Shown here in pieces: positions 28,192-36,739 of a stretch of DNA of 64,000 nucleotides. The notes under the pieces are model-generated. The model made no database searches. It was given only the letters and a program-made list of their open reading frames with translations, and was not told the origin of the DNA. The stretch's first letter is position 1, and every line of letters starts with the position of its first letter. This DNA is from Planctomycetota bacterium. GTDB taxonomy: Bacteria; Planctomycetota; Phycisphaerae; Phycisphaerales; Zrk34. Location: contig WGMD01000012.1 in the NCBI GenBank assembly GCA_016125255.1, positions 62,001-126,000 on the forward strand, in the 5' to 3' direction. The position numbers and the translations under genes are program-made.

Positions 28192-28344
28192 GTTCGACCT
28201 CCGCGCCAAACACAGCGCACTTGTGTCATCCTTCTGTCGGCATTCGGGGCGGTGGAACGTTCCGAAAATAACAAGCCGCAGACCCATGCCTGTTATCGGA
28301 CGAGTTGAGGGGGGGACTTGAGAGAGCGGAGGAAAAACAAGAAG

Positions 28345-28417
28345 TCAGCGATCAGTGATCAGCGATCAGACATCGCACCCCAGCACAACCCCGTTTAGCG
28401 AGGCCGCTTGCGGCCTG
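28345..28417. repeat. Heptad repeats plus CCGTTTAGCG-type element
   Basis: 28345-28371 contains 7-bp units ATCAGCG, ATCAGTG and ATCAGAC without an inverted partner. About 20 bp later (28391-28416) lies CCGTTTAGCG with an AGGCCGC-TTG-CGGCCT hairpin. That second part matches the copy at 26861-26886 with one mismatch over 26 bp. It starts 12 bp past the stop of the ANTAR regulator (minus strand). Confidence 0.8.
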
Positions 28418-28428
28418 CTCTCCTTTTC

Positions 28429-29076
28429 TTACTTCTTCTCATCAAAAAGCTGTTTGCTCTCGATGATCGCGCGGGACATGTCGGCGAGCGTGCGGCGGGC
28501 GTCGCGGGCCTGTTTCTGCAGGCGTTTCATCGCCTCCGCCTCGCCCAGCCGCAGGCGATCCATCAGAATCCCCTTCGCCCGCTCCACCAGCTTGCGGTTC
28601 TCCAACGCGACCTTCAATTCCTCGACCTGGCCGGCCAGCGACTTCTGCTCCCGGTACCGGGCCCACGCCACCGTCAGCCCGACGCGCAGTTCGTCGCGCG
28701 TAATCGGCTTGACGAGGTAGCCGAACACCCCCGCCTTGACGCTCCGCGCCACGCTCTGCTCATCGCTGTACGCGCTGACGAGCATCGCGGGGATGCCCAG
28801 CTCGCTGAAGATCGCTTCCGCGACGCTCAGGCCGTCGATCTTGGGCATGCGGATATCGAGCAGGGCGATGTCCGGCATGTGCGTCCGCGCCAACTCCAGC
28901 GCCTTTTCGCCGTCGCTCGCCGGCCCGATGACCTGAATGGACATTTCACGCAACTGGTCCGCCAGACTGGCCGCCAGAAGATGCTCGTCCTCCGCGATCA
29001 AAATCTTCGTCGGCAGACCGGGGCGGTCCTCCGACGGCGCAGCCGACCCCTCGATGTTGTCACGCGCATCAGTCAT
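28429..29076 (-). CDS. ANTAR-domain response regulator (AmiR/NasR type)
   Basis: 215 residues: an N-terminal receiver domain (~22-140) with acidic pair ED, phospho-acceptor Asp74 in ALLDIRMP, a switch Ser/Ala in VSAYSDE and Lys in YLVKPI. A coiled linker and a C-terminal ANTAR domain follow (LVERAKGILMDRLRLGEAEAMKRLQKQARD). ANTAR regulators bind paired RNA hairpins in nascent leaders and prevent transcription termination. No histidine kinase gene is adjacent. The ATG at 29076 is preceded by GGGAG; further ATGs upstream to 29151 would add an unlikely extension. RNA targets were not located with confidence in this window. Confidence 0.94.
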   Translation of the reverse strand: MTDARDNIEGSAAPSEDRPGLPTKILIAEDEHLLAASLADQLREMSIQVIGPASDGEKALELARTHMPDIALLDIRMPKIDGLSVAEAIFSELGIPAMLVSAYSDEQSVARSVKAGVFGYLVKPITRDELRVGLTVAWARYREQKSLAGQVEELKVALENRKLVERAKGILMDRLRLGEAEAMKRLQKQARDARRTLADMSRAIIESKQLFDEKK

Positions 29077-29259
29077 AGTCACAACTCCCATCCCGGATAC
29101 CATTTGTGTGACCATCATTGCGGGGTGACCATCTTCAGTTCCCACCGGCAATGTCCCTGGAGAGTCTTCGTTCCCAACCGGTCTGCAAGTATAACCGGCA
29201 ATTGACCCGTTGCAAACCGCAAGTGCTGTAAGACATTCCCTCTATCGACCGCGGGCGTT

Positions 29260-30426
29260 TCAATCAAGCCATTGTTTGTCCTTGAGCTTGCGCGGCAGGT
29301 ACTGCTCCGTGATGAAGCTGAAATCCTTGTTCGACAACGCTTCCAGCTCCAGCTTCACCCCCAGACTCAACATCTTCTTGATCTCCTTCTGCCATTCCTT
29401 CTTCTGGAACCACTCATAGTTGAGCACTTCCTTGGCGCGGCGGATGTCCTGATCATTGAGCTTGATCGCCACCGTCTTGGGAATGTCGAAGCGCTCCGCA
29501 TCGAAGGCGCTCATGCCGATGAACCGGGCCGATGGAATCGCCATGCGCTCCGACTCGAACGCCAGATTGATCGACCCCTGCTTGACGACGGAATAGATGT
29601 AGTAACCCCACGGGTCGTTATCGACGAGCACGTAGACGGGCAGCTTCAGTTCGTTGTGCATGCGCCAGATCAGACGGCGGACGCCGCGCGGCGGTTGACC
29701 GCCGCCGTGGATGATCATGCACTTGTGCTGCTCCCAGTAGCGGTCTTCGCTGAACCGACGCCAGACCGCTCCCTTTTCGATGAGCAGAATGTACTTGGCG
29801 GACCCGCGTTTGAATTTGATGATGTCGTCCTCGACGATCGACGGAATCGCCCAGCCCCCCGAACCCATCTTCGACAGGTCGATCGTGTCGCCGTTGTCCT
29901 CAATGACCATCGGCCCGACCATCGCGCCCTTCGGTTCGGCGAACAGCCCCAATTCCTCGCGCAGCGCCGCGACCGTCACTTCCAGATCTTCGATGATCGG
30001 GTCCGATTCGCTCTGCTCGTCGAAGGTGTTTTCCTTCGTGCCTTCGATGGTGTGCTTGCAGTGGTAGAAGAGGTCTCGGATGCTCGTGGTCTTTTCCTGA
30101 CGGATCAACTCGCTGCAGCCGGAGGCGATCAGCGTCGTCTGCATGAATTTCTTGGCTTGACCGAGATTGAAGAAGCTCCGCCGTTGCGTATTGTCGCCCA
30201 TGCGGATGAGCCGCGATTTGGAATCGAAGCTCACGTTCGACAAGGCCCGCGTCGGTATGTCCACGCCCGGATCGTTCTCCTTGCCCACCTGCTTGGCGAT
30301 GTCGTCCGCCATGCCCACCAGCTTCGCCGCCGTATCGCCCGGCCGCCGCTTGGAGCGCACAATCTTGATCTTTTTGGTGGGTGCAGACGCCGGCGCCGCC
30401 TTCGATTTTGTGGTCTTCTTGGCCAT
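29260..30426 (-). CDS. Topoisomerase VI subunit A / Spo11-like
   Basis: 388 residues. A lysine-rich N-terminal tail (1-30) is followed by a winged-helix CAP domain with the active-site Tyr (Tyr121 in SIRDLFYHCKHT). A Toprim domain has Glu217 (YILLIEKGAVWRR) and Asp269/Asp271 (VYVLVDNDPWG), and the conserved HGGGQPPRGVRRL block sits between them. All catalytic elements of the ATP-dependent type IIB topoisomerase A subunit are present. The partner ATPase subunit B (GHKL) is not next to it in this window: the flanking genes are an ANTAR regulator and a methyltransferase. Top6 is rare in bacteria, so this is a noteworthy gene. Start at 30426 has AAGGA upstream. Confidence 0.92.
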   Translation of the reverse strand: MAKKTTKSKAAPASAPTKKIKIVRSKRRPGDTAAKLVGMADDIAKQVGKENDPGVDIPTRALSNVSFDSKSRLIRMGDNTQRRSFFNLGQAKKFMQTTLIASGCSELIRQEKTTSIRDLFYHCKHTIEGTKENTFDEQSESDPIIEDLEVTVAALREELGLFAEPKGAMVGPMVIEDNGDTIDLSKMGSGGWAIPSIVEDDIIKFKRGSAKYILLIEKGAVWRRFSEDRYWEQHKCMIIHGGGQPPRGVRRLIWRMHNELKLPVYVLVDNDPWGYYIYSVVKQGSINLAFESERMAIPSARFIGMSAFDAERFDIPKTVAIKLNDQDIRRAKEVLNYEWFQKKEWQKEIKKMLSLGVKLELEALSNKDFSFITEQYLPRKLKDKQWLD

Positions 30427-30471
30427 GTTGGTTTCCTTACCAATCGATTCGCAAACCCCCAATCTATCCGC

Positions 30472-31068
30472 TCATCCGCCTTTCGTCACCTTCGCCCACG
30501 TATTCATCCCGAGCTCAAACGCCCCCATCGTCAGCCCCGCCTCCCCGAACCGCGTCTCCCGCATCACCCCCCGAATCGTCCCCCGGCTGTAACTTCCGAC
30601 ATGCTCATCGATCTCCACCGCGCTGACGAGCCCCATCCACTTCATCACGCTCAGCATCGGCCCCGTCCAACCCGCCGGGGTCGTCAGAATGTAGCACCCG
30701 CCGGGGCGCAACACGCGGTGAATCTCGTCAATCAGACCGATCAGCCGTCCGCGCTCGATGTGCTCGAACACCGCCAGCATCGTCACCACCTCAAAATGCC
30801 CGTCCTCAAACGGCAGCGCCGCATCCGCATGAGCATCGAACCGGCCAATCCGCAGCGGTTCGATCTCGAACGTCGCCACCTTGTCCAGTCCGTGCTTTTC
30901 GCGGAATTGCGTATGCGTCAGAAAATACGGCACGGACCCGCAGCCGATATCCAATAGCCGCCCATCGCGCAGCCCCGGCGGAATGAGTCGGTCCGCCATC
31001 GCCGCCCGGCGATGGGCCAGCCACGTCTCCAGCAACCCCTTCCCGCGTGTCACACTTGTTGGCTGCAT
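30472..31068 (-). CDS. Class I SAM-dependent methyltransferase
   Basis: 198 residues. SAM-binding motif I is LLDIGCGSVPYF, followed by EHIERGRLIGLIDEIHRVLRPGGCYILTTP, which contains the usual post-motif II/III features. It belongs with the small methyltransferases often found beside glycosyltransferases; here a family-2 glycosyltransferase is divergently encoded immediately upstream. An ATG at 31083 is possible but has its GAGG too close; the ATG at 31068 with GGAA is preferred. Substrate unknown. Confidence 0.85.
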   Translation of the reverse strand: MQPTSVTRGKGLLETWLAHRRAAMADRLIPPGLRDGRLLDIGCGSVPYFLTHTQFREKHGLDKVATFEIEPLRIGRFDAHADAALPFEDGHFEVVTMLAVFEHIERGRLIGLIDEIHRVLRPGGCYILTTPAGWTGPMLSVMKWMGLVSAVEIDEHVGSYSRGTIRGVMRETRFGEAGLTMGAFELGMNTWAKVTKGG

Positions 31069-31102
31069 CGTTTTCCGGTACATCCTCGCAATAGGTCAAC
31101 GC

Positions 31103-31792
31103 ATGAGGTTATCCGTCGTCATGCCCGTGTACAACGAAGCCGCGACGATCCGCCGGGTCGTCGAGCGGGTCCGCGCCGTCGGGCTGGACATGGAACTGAT
31201 CATCGTCGACGACGGCTCCACCGACGGCACGCGCGACGAACTGGCCAAAATCGCCGCTGAAATGACCGATCTACGCGTCATCTATCACGACCATAACAAG
31301 GGCAAAGGCGCCGCCCTCGCCACCGGGTTCAAACATGCGACCGGCGAACTGGTCATCATCCAGGACGCCGACATGGAGTACGACCCCGCCGAGTACCCCG
31401 AGCTGATCAAGCCCATCGTCGACGGCAACGCCGACGTCGTCTTCGGCTCCCGCTTCATCTCCAGCCACCCGCACCGCGTTCTCTACTACTGGCACTCCGT
31501 CGGCAACCGGCTCATCACGCTGTTCTCGAATATGTTCACCAATCTAAACCTGACCGACATCGAAGTCTGCTACAAGGTCTTCCGCCGCGAGATCATTCAG
31601 GGGATCACCATCGAGGAAAACCGCTTCGGCTTCGAGCCCGAGATCACGGCGAAGATCGCCAGGATGCGCTGCCGCGTCTATGAAGTGGGCATCTCCTACT
31701 CCGGCCGCACCTACGCCGAAGGCAAAAAAATCGGCTGGCGCGACGGCGTGCGGGCGCTGTGGTGCATCGTCAAATACAACCTCTTGACCTGA
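31103..31792 (+). CDS. Family 2 glycosyltransferase (polyprenyl-phosphate sugar transferase-like)
   Basis: 229 residues with a GT-A fold: the N-terminal VVMPVYNEAATI, VDDGSTDGTRD for nucleotide binding, DADMEYDPAEYP as the DxD-like metal site, then RVLYYWHSVGNRLITLFSNMFTNLNLTDIEVCYK and a final YSGRTYAEGKKIGWRDG. This matches dolichol/polyprenyl-phosphate mannosyl- or glucosyltransferases without membrane helices. It should transfer a sugar from a nucleotide donor to a polyprenyl phosphate at the inner membrane. The ATG is 34 bp from the divergent methyltransferase start, so both share a short promoter region. Confidence 0.92.
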   Translation: MRLSVVMPVYNEAATIRRVVERVRAVGLDMELIIVDDGSTDGTRDELAKIAAEMTDLRVIYHDHNKGKGAALATGFKHATGELVIIQDADMEYDPAEYPELIKPIVDGNADVVFGSRFISSHPHRVLYYWHSVGNRLITLFSNMFTNLNLTDIEVCYKVFRREIIQGITIEENRFGFEPEITAKIARMRCRVYEVGISYSGRTYAEGKKIGWRDGVRALWCIVKYNLLT

Positions 31793-32237
31793 CCCCGCAC
31801 CGGCGCGGCAAGAGAGCGCTTTTTTGACCTTGCCGTGCGCCCCCGATATTTCATCAATATCGTCGTTTTCCGCGCATCACCCTGACGCAAATCGCGCATG
31901 GGCGCGCCCGTGCGCACCGGCGCACCGGGGTCGGGCGCGCCCATGCGCGCTTTTTCAGAACTTATAACCGCAACGCGACACCCCCATGCGATTCGCGCCG
32001 CGCCCGTGCGCCTTTTGCCGCGCCGGTGCGCGAAAAGCGAAACGCCTGTGCGCCGAACACCCCTGCACGACCATCAATTCAAACGCCAAGACCCCGACCC
32101 CGAAGTGGCCGGTCATATGGGAGGGCGCATCGGTCGCTCACTTCGCCGACCCATTCCGGGTCGGGGTTCGCGGCCGGTCCGCAGTGATTTGTGTCTTGCA
32201 TTCATGGAGGGGCCGATCGATGACCGGGCCTGCGCGA
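31793..32237. other. Gene-free, palindrome-rich intergenic stretch
   Basis: No convincing gene is present. The stretch contains repeated GTGCGC/GCGCAC motifs, a strong hairpin (see terminator at 31893) and, at about 32092-32176, a long-range inverted pair ACCCCGACC...GGTCGGGGT. The composition differs from the coding DNA on both sides. Confidence 0.6.
31893..31955 (+). terminator. Hairpin terminator downstream of the glycosyltransferase
   Basis: A perfect 17-bp stem (31893-31909 with 31933-31949) closes a 23-base loop, followed by CTTTTTC. It is about 100 bp past the glycosyltransferase stop. Confidence 0.7.
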
Positions 32238-33959
32238 CTATCGCGCGGCGAGCGGCGCCTTCTGAACGTCCGGGTAGGCGTAGAGTTGTCCTTGCGGCGA
32301 CCGATAGAATCGCGGGTGTTCGTGAAAGGTGGGACTGAACATGCTCATCGTCAGATCCAGTCCCGCGACGCGAGTGCCGGTGATGTCCAAGATCGAGGGA
32401 GAGATATTGGTGATGCTCAGCTTCTTTGCAGCGTTGTGTTTCACCGCGGCGCATTTTTCGGGAGAGTCGTCTTGGAGCTTCCTGGAGCACCATATGAACG
32501 CCGCCGTGCGAAGGTCGTACTGAGTTCCAATATCGTGTCCATACAGGCGCCGACCGTCATCGCCCAGATTCTCTCCGTGATCCGACACGTACATCACCAG
32601 CGCCCGGGAATTGCGGGTCTCCACCGTTTTGATCACCTGCGAGATCAGGTCATCGGCGTACAGCACGCTGTTGTCATACGTGTTGATGAGCGTCTCTTTG
32701 CGTGTAGCGCCTGTTTCGGGGTACTTTGCGAAATTCTGAGGATAGCGCAGGGAATAAAGAAAATGATTGCCGGTGGTGTGGAGCACAATAAACAGTTTGG
32801 CGGGCTTTTTGTGGGTTGAAAGGATTTGGGCAAGGTCATCCACGAGCACGCCGTCGAGCTTGCGATCATAGAAGCGCGTCACATCCGATTCCGCGGCGAT
32901 CTGATAGATGATGCCGGACCAGGGCGTGATCGCTTGCGTGGTGAGCCAATATGTTTCGAATCCGGCTTCTTTGAAAGCGCTGACAATGGAGCGTTGCGAT
33001 TCGACGGCGTCCCAGTCTTCGACGGGCGCCAGACTCAACATCGACGGGACGGCTCCGCGCGTCGACGGAGCGGTCGAGACGACGTCGGGAAGCGTGAGAA
33101 ATCCTGGGATTTTCTCGATGTTCGGCGAGGTGGGGCGGTCGTAGCCGTTAATGGACCAGTGGTCCGGGCGCGAGGATTCGCCGATCATCAGGATGTAGAT
33201 TTCGTCGCCTTTCACATTCGATCTGGCGACGTCGAACTTATAATCGAGCCGTTCCCTCAGATGTTGCGAGGTGACCAGATACATTTGGAGACTGGCGCTG
33301 GACTGAAAGATCACGCCGAATGGGCTGCTCATGTCGTGATTGACGACGTCGAGGCAGGCCCGCGACAGCGTCTTTTTCCCCTGGCACCTGATTGTGTCCG
33401 CGCCGATGACAACCAGATAGCTCAAGGCGATCACCGCCACGGTGCATGCACGGATGCGGTGGGATGTCTGGACTTGGACGTTGCGAATCGCCCACAGGCC
33501 GACGGGATAGAGCACGCCCAGTCCGAAGAGGACGAAACAAATCTGCAGCCGGTACGTGCGGAGAAATTCCCCGCTGTCACCGAAGTCGGTAAAAGCCGTC
33601 ATGATGTAGCCGCTGGACAAACGGGCTTGGAAATTCAGGACGAGAAACAGATCGGCGGTCGTCGTGAGATAGAGTGGAAACAACAGGAGGTGAAGCCAGA
33701 CGGTGCGCCGAAAGAGGATGTGGATGCCAACGATCCATATCAGTGAAACGGCGAGATTCCAGCCCGCGAGCAAGTTGAACTCCACCTGGCTGCGGAGGTG
33801 AAGGAAATAAAATGCGATTGGGGACAGCAGGTAGAGCGAAAGCAGGATCGCCCCTACGGCACCCATCGGCGTATATTGCACGCTCAGGATGCCGCAGTTG
33901 AGTCGGCGCTGGTGAACATTCAATGTCGTCGGTGTTTGCGCATCCCCGTTGTTTGTCAT
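32238..33959 (-). CDS. Phosphoethanolamine transferase-like (EptA-type) sulfatase-fold membrane enzyme
   Basis: 573 residues. Five hydrophobic helices (to ~residue 175) are followed by a periplasmic alkaline-phosphatase-superfamily domain. Motifs: ILMIGESSRPDHWSINGYDR (metal-binding Glu and following segment), VVSTAPSTRGAVPSML (catalytic Thr region, as in EptA/MCR), and SDHGENLGDDGRRLYGH (Asp-His and His metal ligands). It should transfer phosphoethanolamine or a related headgroup to lipid A or another envelope glycolipid. The ATG at 33959 is preferred because GGGGAA lies just upstream and the protein then begins shortly before the first helix; the frame is open upstream to 34856. This region is less GC-rich and may be horizontally acquired. 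Confidence 0.88.
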   Translation of the reverse strand: MTNNGDAQTPTTLNVHQRRLNCGILSVQYTPMGAVGAILLSLYLLSPIAFYFLHLRSQVEFNLLAGWNLAVSLIWIVGIHILFRRTVWLHLLLFPLYLTTTADLFLVLNFQARLSSGYIMTAFTDFGDSGEFLRTYRLQICFVLFGLGVLYPVGLWAIRNVQVQTSHRIRACTVAVIALSYLVVIGADTIRCQGKKTLSRACLDVVNHDMSSPFGVIFQSSASLQMYLVTSQHLRERLDYKFDVARSNVKGDEIYILMIGESSRPDHWSINGYDRPTSPNIEKIPGFLTLPDVVSTAPSTRGAVPSMLSLAPVEDWDAVESQRSIVSAFKEAGFETYWLTTQAITPWSGIIYQIAAESDVTRFYDRKLDGVLVDDLAQILSTHKKPAKLFIVLHTTGNHFLYSLRYPQNFAKYPETGATRKETLINTYDNSVLYADDLISQVIKTVETRNSRALVMYVSDHGENLGDDGRRLYGHDIGTQYDLRTAAFIWCSRKLQDDSPEKCAAVKHNAAKKLSITNISPSILDITGTRVAGLDLTMSMFSPTFHEHPRFYRSPQGQLYAYPDVQKAPLAAR

Positions 33960-34837
33960 CGCTGATTCCCCGGTCAGGCCAGATCCGTCGGAAATACGGA
34001 CCCGGCGCATGAAACTCCGTCGCATGGGTGCCCGGATTTCAATCCAACACGGAAGGCGGCCGCTTCGGATGTGACGGGCGCCCGGAAACATTTCCCACCA
34101 TGATCGGAATCTACTACATAATTCACACAATGCAAGCATGATGTGAGAAAATGATGATGATGTGTGAGATAGATATTCAATTTGACCGGCCACGCGCTGC
34201 GGCCGCACGGCTGTGGGCCTGCAATATATATCTTGCCATCGCCGTTTTATATGCGTTCCGACCGTGTCGGCGGTTTTGCCCCATGCACAAAAGGCAGGTC
34301 GAGGGTCTGCCGCGGTCCCGATCCTATATTCGTGGCGTCGGCTGGTTGCTGGCCGGGCCTGTGCGATTTGGATGCACCACCGGTGCGCTTGGACTCCGCG
34401 CGTGATCGACGGCGCGGTAGGGTGGGTCAAGCGAAGCGGACCCACCACGCGAGGCGTATGATGTTGCGATGCTCGATCATCGTCCATCGCGACGACGACA
34501 TCGTTTGAAGAACTCGGGGTCGAGAAATTAATGCAAGGTGGCTTGGTGTGAACGGACGTTCCACACGCATACGCGCCGCTGCAAAATTGAACGTTCATTC
34601 GTCTATCGTGGTGGGTCCGCTTCGCTTGACCCACCCTACCTCGCTGCAAGCCGTGCGTATCACGATAACCGAAGCGGCACGGCACGGTACGGTCGAAGTG
34701 CCCAAACCGTGGCGACCGGCCGGTGGCGGTGGAGGCCAAATCGGTGAAGCACGATATGATCATGACGGTCGTACCGCTGAGCGTCGAAAGGCGGCAACGC
34801 TGACCAACACGTGCCGCCGCATCCGAGAGCCCGCGTC
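33960..34837. other. 878-bp non-coding stretch with dispersed repeats
   Basis: No convincing gene: in-frame stretches that look like proteins are translations of a repeated element. 34080-34190 is AT-rich and is the likely promoter region of the EptA-like gene. The main content is the inverted repeat pair at 34416-34640. Confidence 0.6.
34416..34640. repeat. 34-bp perfect inverted repeat pair (GTGGGTC...GACCCAC)
   Basis: The 34 bases at 34416-34449 recur as an exact inverted copy at 34607-34640, 157 bp apart. Each copy is itself a hairpin: GTGGGTC, ten-base loop, GACCCAC, preceded by GGTAG. It resembles a widely dispersed intergenic repeat and could bound a small non-coding element. Confidence 0.85.
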
Positions 34838-35071
34838 GTGAAGACGATCCATACATTCATCAGCCCGGTGCTCACGATCAGTTTGCTGATTTTCGCAGTC
34901 ATATGGGTGACCGCGCACGGCGTCGTCAACTTCGGCCCCTGCGGCCCGACCGACCTCGGCGGCGTCCTCTGGCTGATCGGCGATCTGGTTGCCCCATACG
35001 GTATACTGGTCGGCTTGGCGCTCTCGCTGGTTAAAACCGCCGACCATTTCGCGCGATCGCCTCGTCAGTAA
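34838..35071 (+). CDS. Small membrane protein (uncertain)
   Basis: A 77-residue reading frame starting at GTG 34838 (an earlier GTG at 34811 is also in frame). Two hydrophobic helices are visible (PVLTISLLIFAVIWVTAHGVV and GVLWLIGDLVAPYGILVGLALSLV) with a short polar loop between them. No family is recognised. The plausible two-helix topology supports a gene, but the start is poor and coding evidence is weak. Confidence 0.45.
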   Translation: MKTIHTFISPVLTISLLIFAVIWVTAHGVVNFGPCGPTDLGGVLWLIGDLVAPYGILVGLALSLVKTADHFARSPRQ

Positions 35072-35085
35072 CATGTCCGAAGCCA

Positions 35086-35871
35086 CTATCTTGCGTCCAG
35101 CAGCATCCACTCACCAGATGGTGCCAAGTCAATTTCATGCCTGATCCGCCGTGTTGACTCCTTGCCGTCTTCGCCCTTGATCACGACTGTGCTTGTCGCT
35201 TTCCAACTGTACGGATTATCGGGTCGGTTTGGCTCAATAGCGTCGATTGTAAATTTCAGGAGTTTGGCATTGCGCAGATCGAATGTCCTGAAGTGCTTAT
35301 CCGTGTCCGTGTCATGCATCCATTGAAGAAATCGATCCGCCAACTGTCTTTTTGCCTCTGGCGTGCGATCTATTGGTGTCCGCGCAGATGGGTCTCTCGG
35401 TGCGATCAACCATGTGCCGTCGTCGGATTTTAATATCATGTGGTGTAATTGCGTCGTACTCGTTTGACCCTTTTCTTTCTCAGTTTCAACCGTGGTCGTC
35501 GACCACCAGCCCAAGAGACCCTTATGCTCAATTTTAAGATCAAGAGTGTCAATCGAGTATTTCAATAGTTTTGCACCGATCAATTCATCGGGTAGAAAAA
35601 GCGGCTCTACTTCCTTGCCCTCCGACCAATCGTGAAATTTTGATTCGAGTTGCTTTCGGGCCTCGACCGTATTCTTGCCGCTTTCATCCGCGGGTTGTTG
35701 AAGGGTGTCCACCGACGGCGTGTCAATCCGCTCTGCGGGTTGCTGCTCAGATGCGGCCGCCGGCGGCACCGTCGTGACAGGAATCGGAGCCACGGCACCA
35801 CTTTCCTTTTTGCATCCGGACATGGACAACAACGTGACGCAGAACAGGACGAATGATTGGTTGAGTTTCAC
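35086..35871 (-). CDS. Lipoprotein with two tandem copies of one domain
   Basis: 261 residues from a GTG start; signal KLNQSFVLFCVTLLSMSGC with lipobox. An Ala/Pro/Gln-rich linker leads to two ~90-residue repeats (~70-160 and ~172-260). Each begins EA(R/K)(K/R)QL...KF..W, has AKLLK(Y/F)(S/T)ID, contains a W..T(T/S)TV strand, and ends with a DGTWLIAPRD- or SGEWMLLDAR-type strand. The family is not recognised. The GTG is used because it precedes the signal peptide; no better start exists. The gene is convergent with the small membrane protein. Confidence 0.75.
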   Translation of the reverse strand: MKLNQSFVLFCVTLLSMSGCKKESGAVAPIPVTTVPPAAASEQQPAERIDTPSVDTLQQPADESGKNTVEARKQLESKFHDWSEGKEVEPLFLPDELIGAKLLKYSIDTLDLKIEHKGLLGWWSTTTVETEKEKGQTSTTQLHHMILKSDDGTWLIAPRDPSARTPIDRTPEAKRQLADRFLQWMHDTDTDKHFRTFDLRNAKLLKFTIDAIEPNRPDNPYSWKATSTVVIKGEDGKESTRRIRHEIDLAPSGEWMLLDAR

Positions 35872-35969
35872 AGGGGCCGTCCCTTCGTTTCGGGGAGATG
35901 GCGTAAGTGCCGTAGTCTTATCAGGTCCATGATATAAAGAGCAGGTTGATGACCTGCCATGCGCGACTT

Positions 35970-36353
35970 TCAAGGCGTGGTCAGGCCGCTTATGAGCGGC
36001 AGGGCACGGAGGCGGACATTGCGTTCGGTGATGGAGACGACCGCGCCGCGGGCGAGTTCGTCGGCGGCCTGATTCGCGACGCCCAGGATGTGCGCGGCGG
36101 CCTGGTCGCGGTTGAGTTCAGGGATTCGGATGCGGATCACGGAAGGATGCGCAGCGCCGCTCTCGTAAAGAAGACGATGGAAATCGCCGTCGTAGGTCAC
36201 GATCACGGCGGCTCGCTGGATCGCTTCGACCATGATCCGCTGATCATCCGCGCGAGCCATCCCCAGCGCACCAACATGCTCGGCTTCGTGACCGGCGTCG
36301 ATGAGCAGTTGAACGATCGAGCGGGCAACACCCTGATCGAGAAGGAATCTCAC
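35970..36353 (-). CDS. DUF5615 PIN-like toxin
   Basis: 127 residues with the DUF5615/Mut7-C PIN-like fold: N-terminal MRFLLDQGVARSIVQLL, conserved MARADDQRIMVEA and VIVTYDGDFHRLL, with clustered acidic residues for metal-dependent RNA cleavage. The GTG start overlaps the stop of the DUF433 gene (GTGA), giving translational coupling. This is the toxin part of a type II toxin-antitoxin pair. Confidence 0.88.
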   Translation of the reverse strand: MRFLLDQGVARSIVQLLIDAGHEAEHVGALGMARADDQRIMVEAIQRAAVIVTYDGDFHRLLYESGAAHPSVIRIRIPELNRDQAAAHILGVANQAADELARGAVVSITERNVRLRALPLISGLTTP

Positions 36354-36580
36354 GAAGCGGGTCTCAACTCGATGATGCGATCTTCGAGCGTGGCGGCGGC
36401 ATAGGCGAGGGCCTGGCGAATGTCTTCGTCTTCGAGTTCGGGATACTCCTTGCGGAGCTCGGCGCGATCGGGGTAGACGGCGAGCGCTTCAAGGACGCGC
36501 CGGACGGTCAGGCGCATGCCTCGGATGCAGGGCTGGCCGTTCATCATTTTCGGGTCGGATGTGATGCGGTCGAGTTCCAT
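36350..36580 (-). CDS. DUF433 antitoxin
   Basis: 76 residues with the DUF433 signature: DRITSDPKMMNGQPCIRGMRLTVRRVL, then EDIRQALAYAAATL. DUF433 proteins neutralise DUF5615-type toxins and probably autoregulate. The ATG at 36580 has GGAG 8 bases upstream; an upstream in-frame ATG (36682) would give an unnatural extension. The toxin follows with a 4-bp overlap. Confidence 0.9.
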   Translation of the reverse strand: MELDRITSDPKMMNGQPCIRGMRLTVRRVLEALAVYPDRAELRKEYPELEDEDIRQALAYAAATLEDRIIELRPAS

Positions 36581-36706
36581 GTCGCAGCTCCGCGCGGGAT
36601 CGGGACTGTCGTATTGTATCGGCGTTTGCGGGGCTTTTCGCGGGATGGACTTGTCACGCGGATACCACGCTTTGGGAAGCACGCCGCCCGTTCGACGGGC
36701 TCACGG

Positions 36707-36731
36707 CAAGAAGCGGCGTCGCTAAACGGGG
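36707..36731. repeat. CCGTTTAGCG-type element after GH5
   Basis: On the minus strand this reads CCCCGTTTAGCGACGCCGCTT, matching the element family. It lies about 9 bp past the stop of the GH5 gene. Confidence 0.7.
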
Positions 36732-36739
36732 GGCGGGGG

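Noticed and set aside
33960-34856. N-terminal extension of the EptA-like frame up to 34856
   Set aside because: The extension translates the 34-bp inverted repeats and non-coding DNA; the true start has its own ribosome-binding site at 33959.
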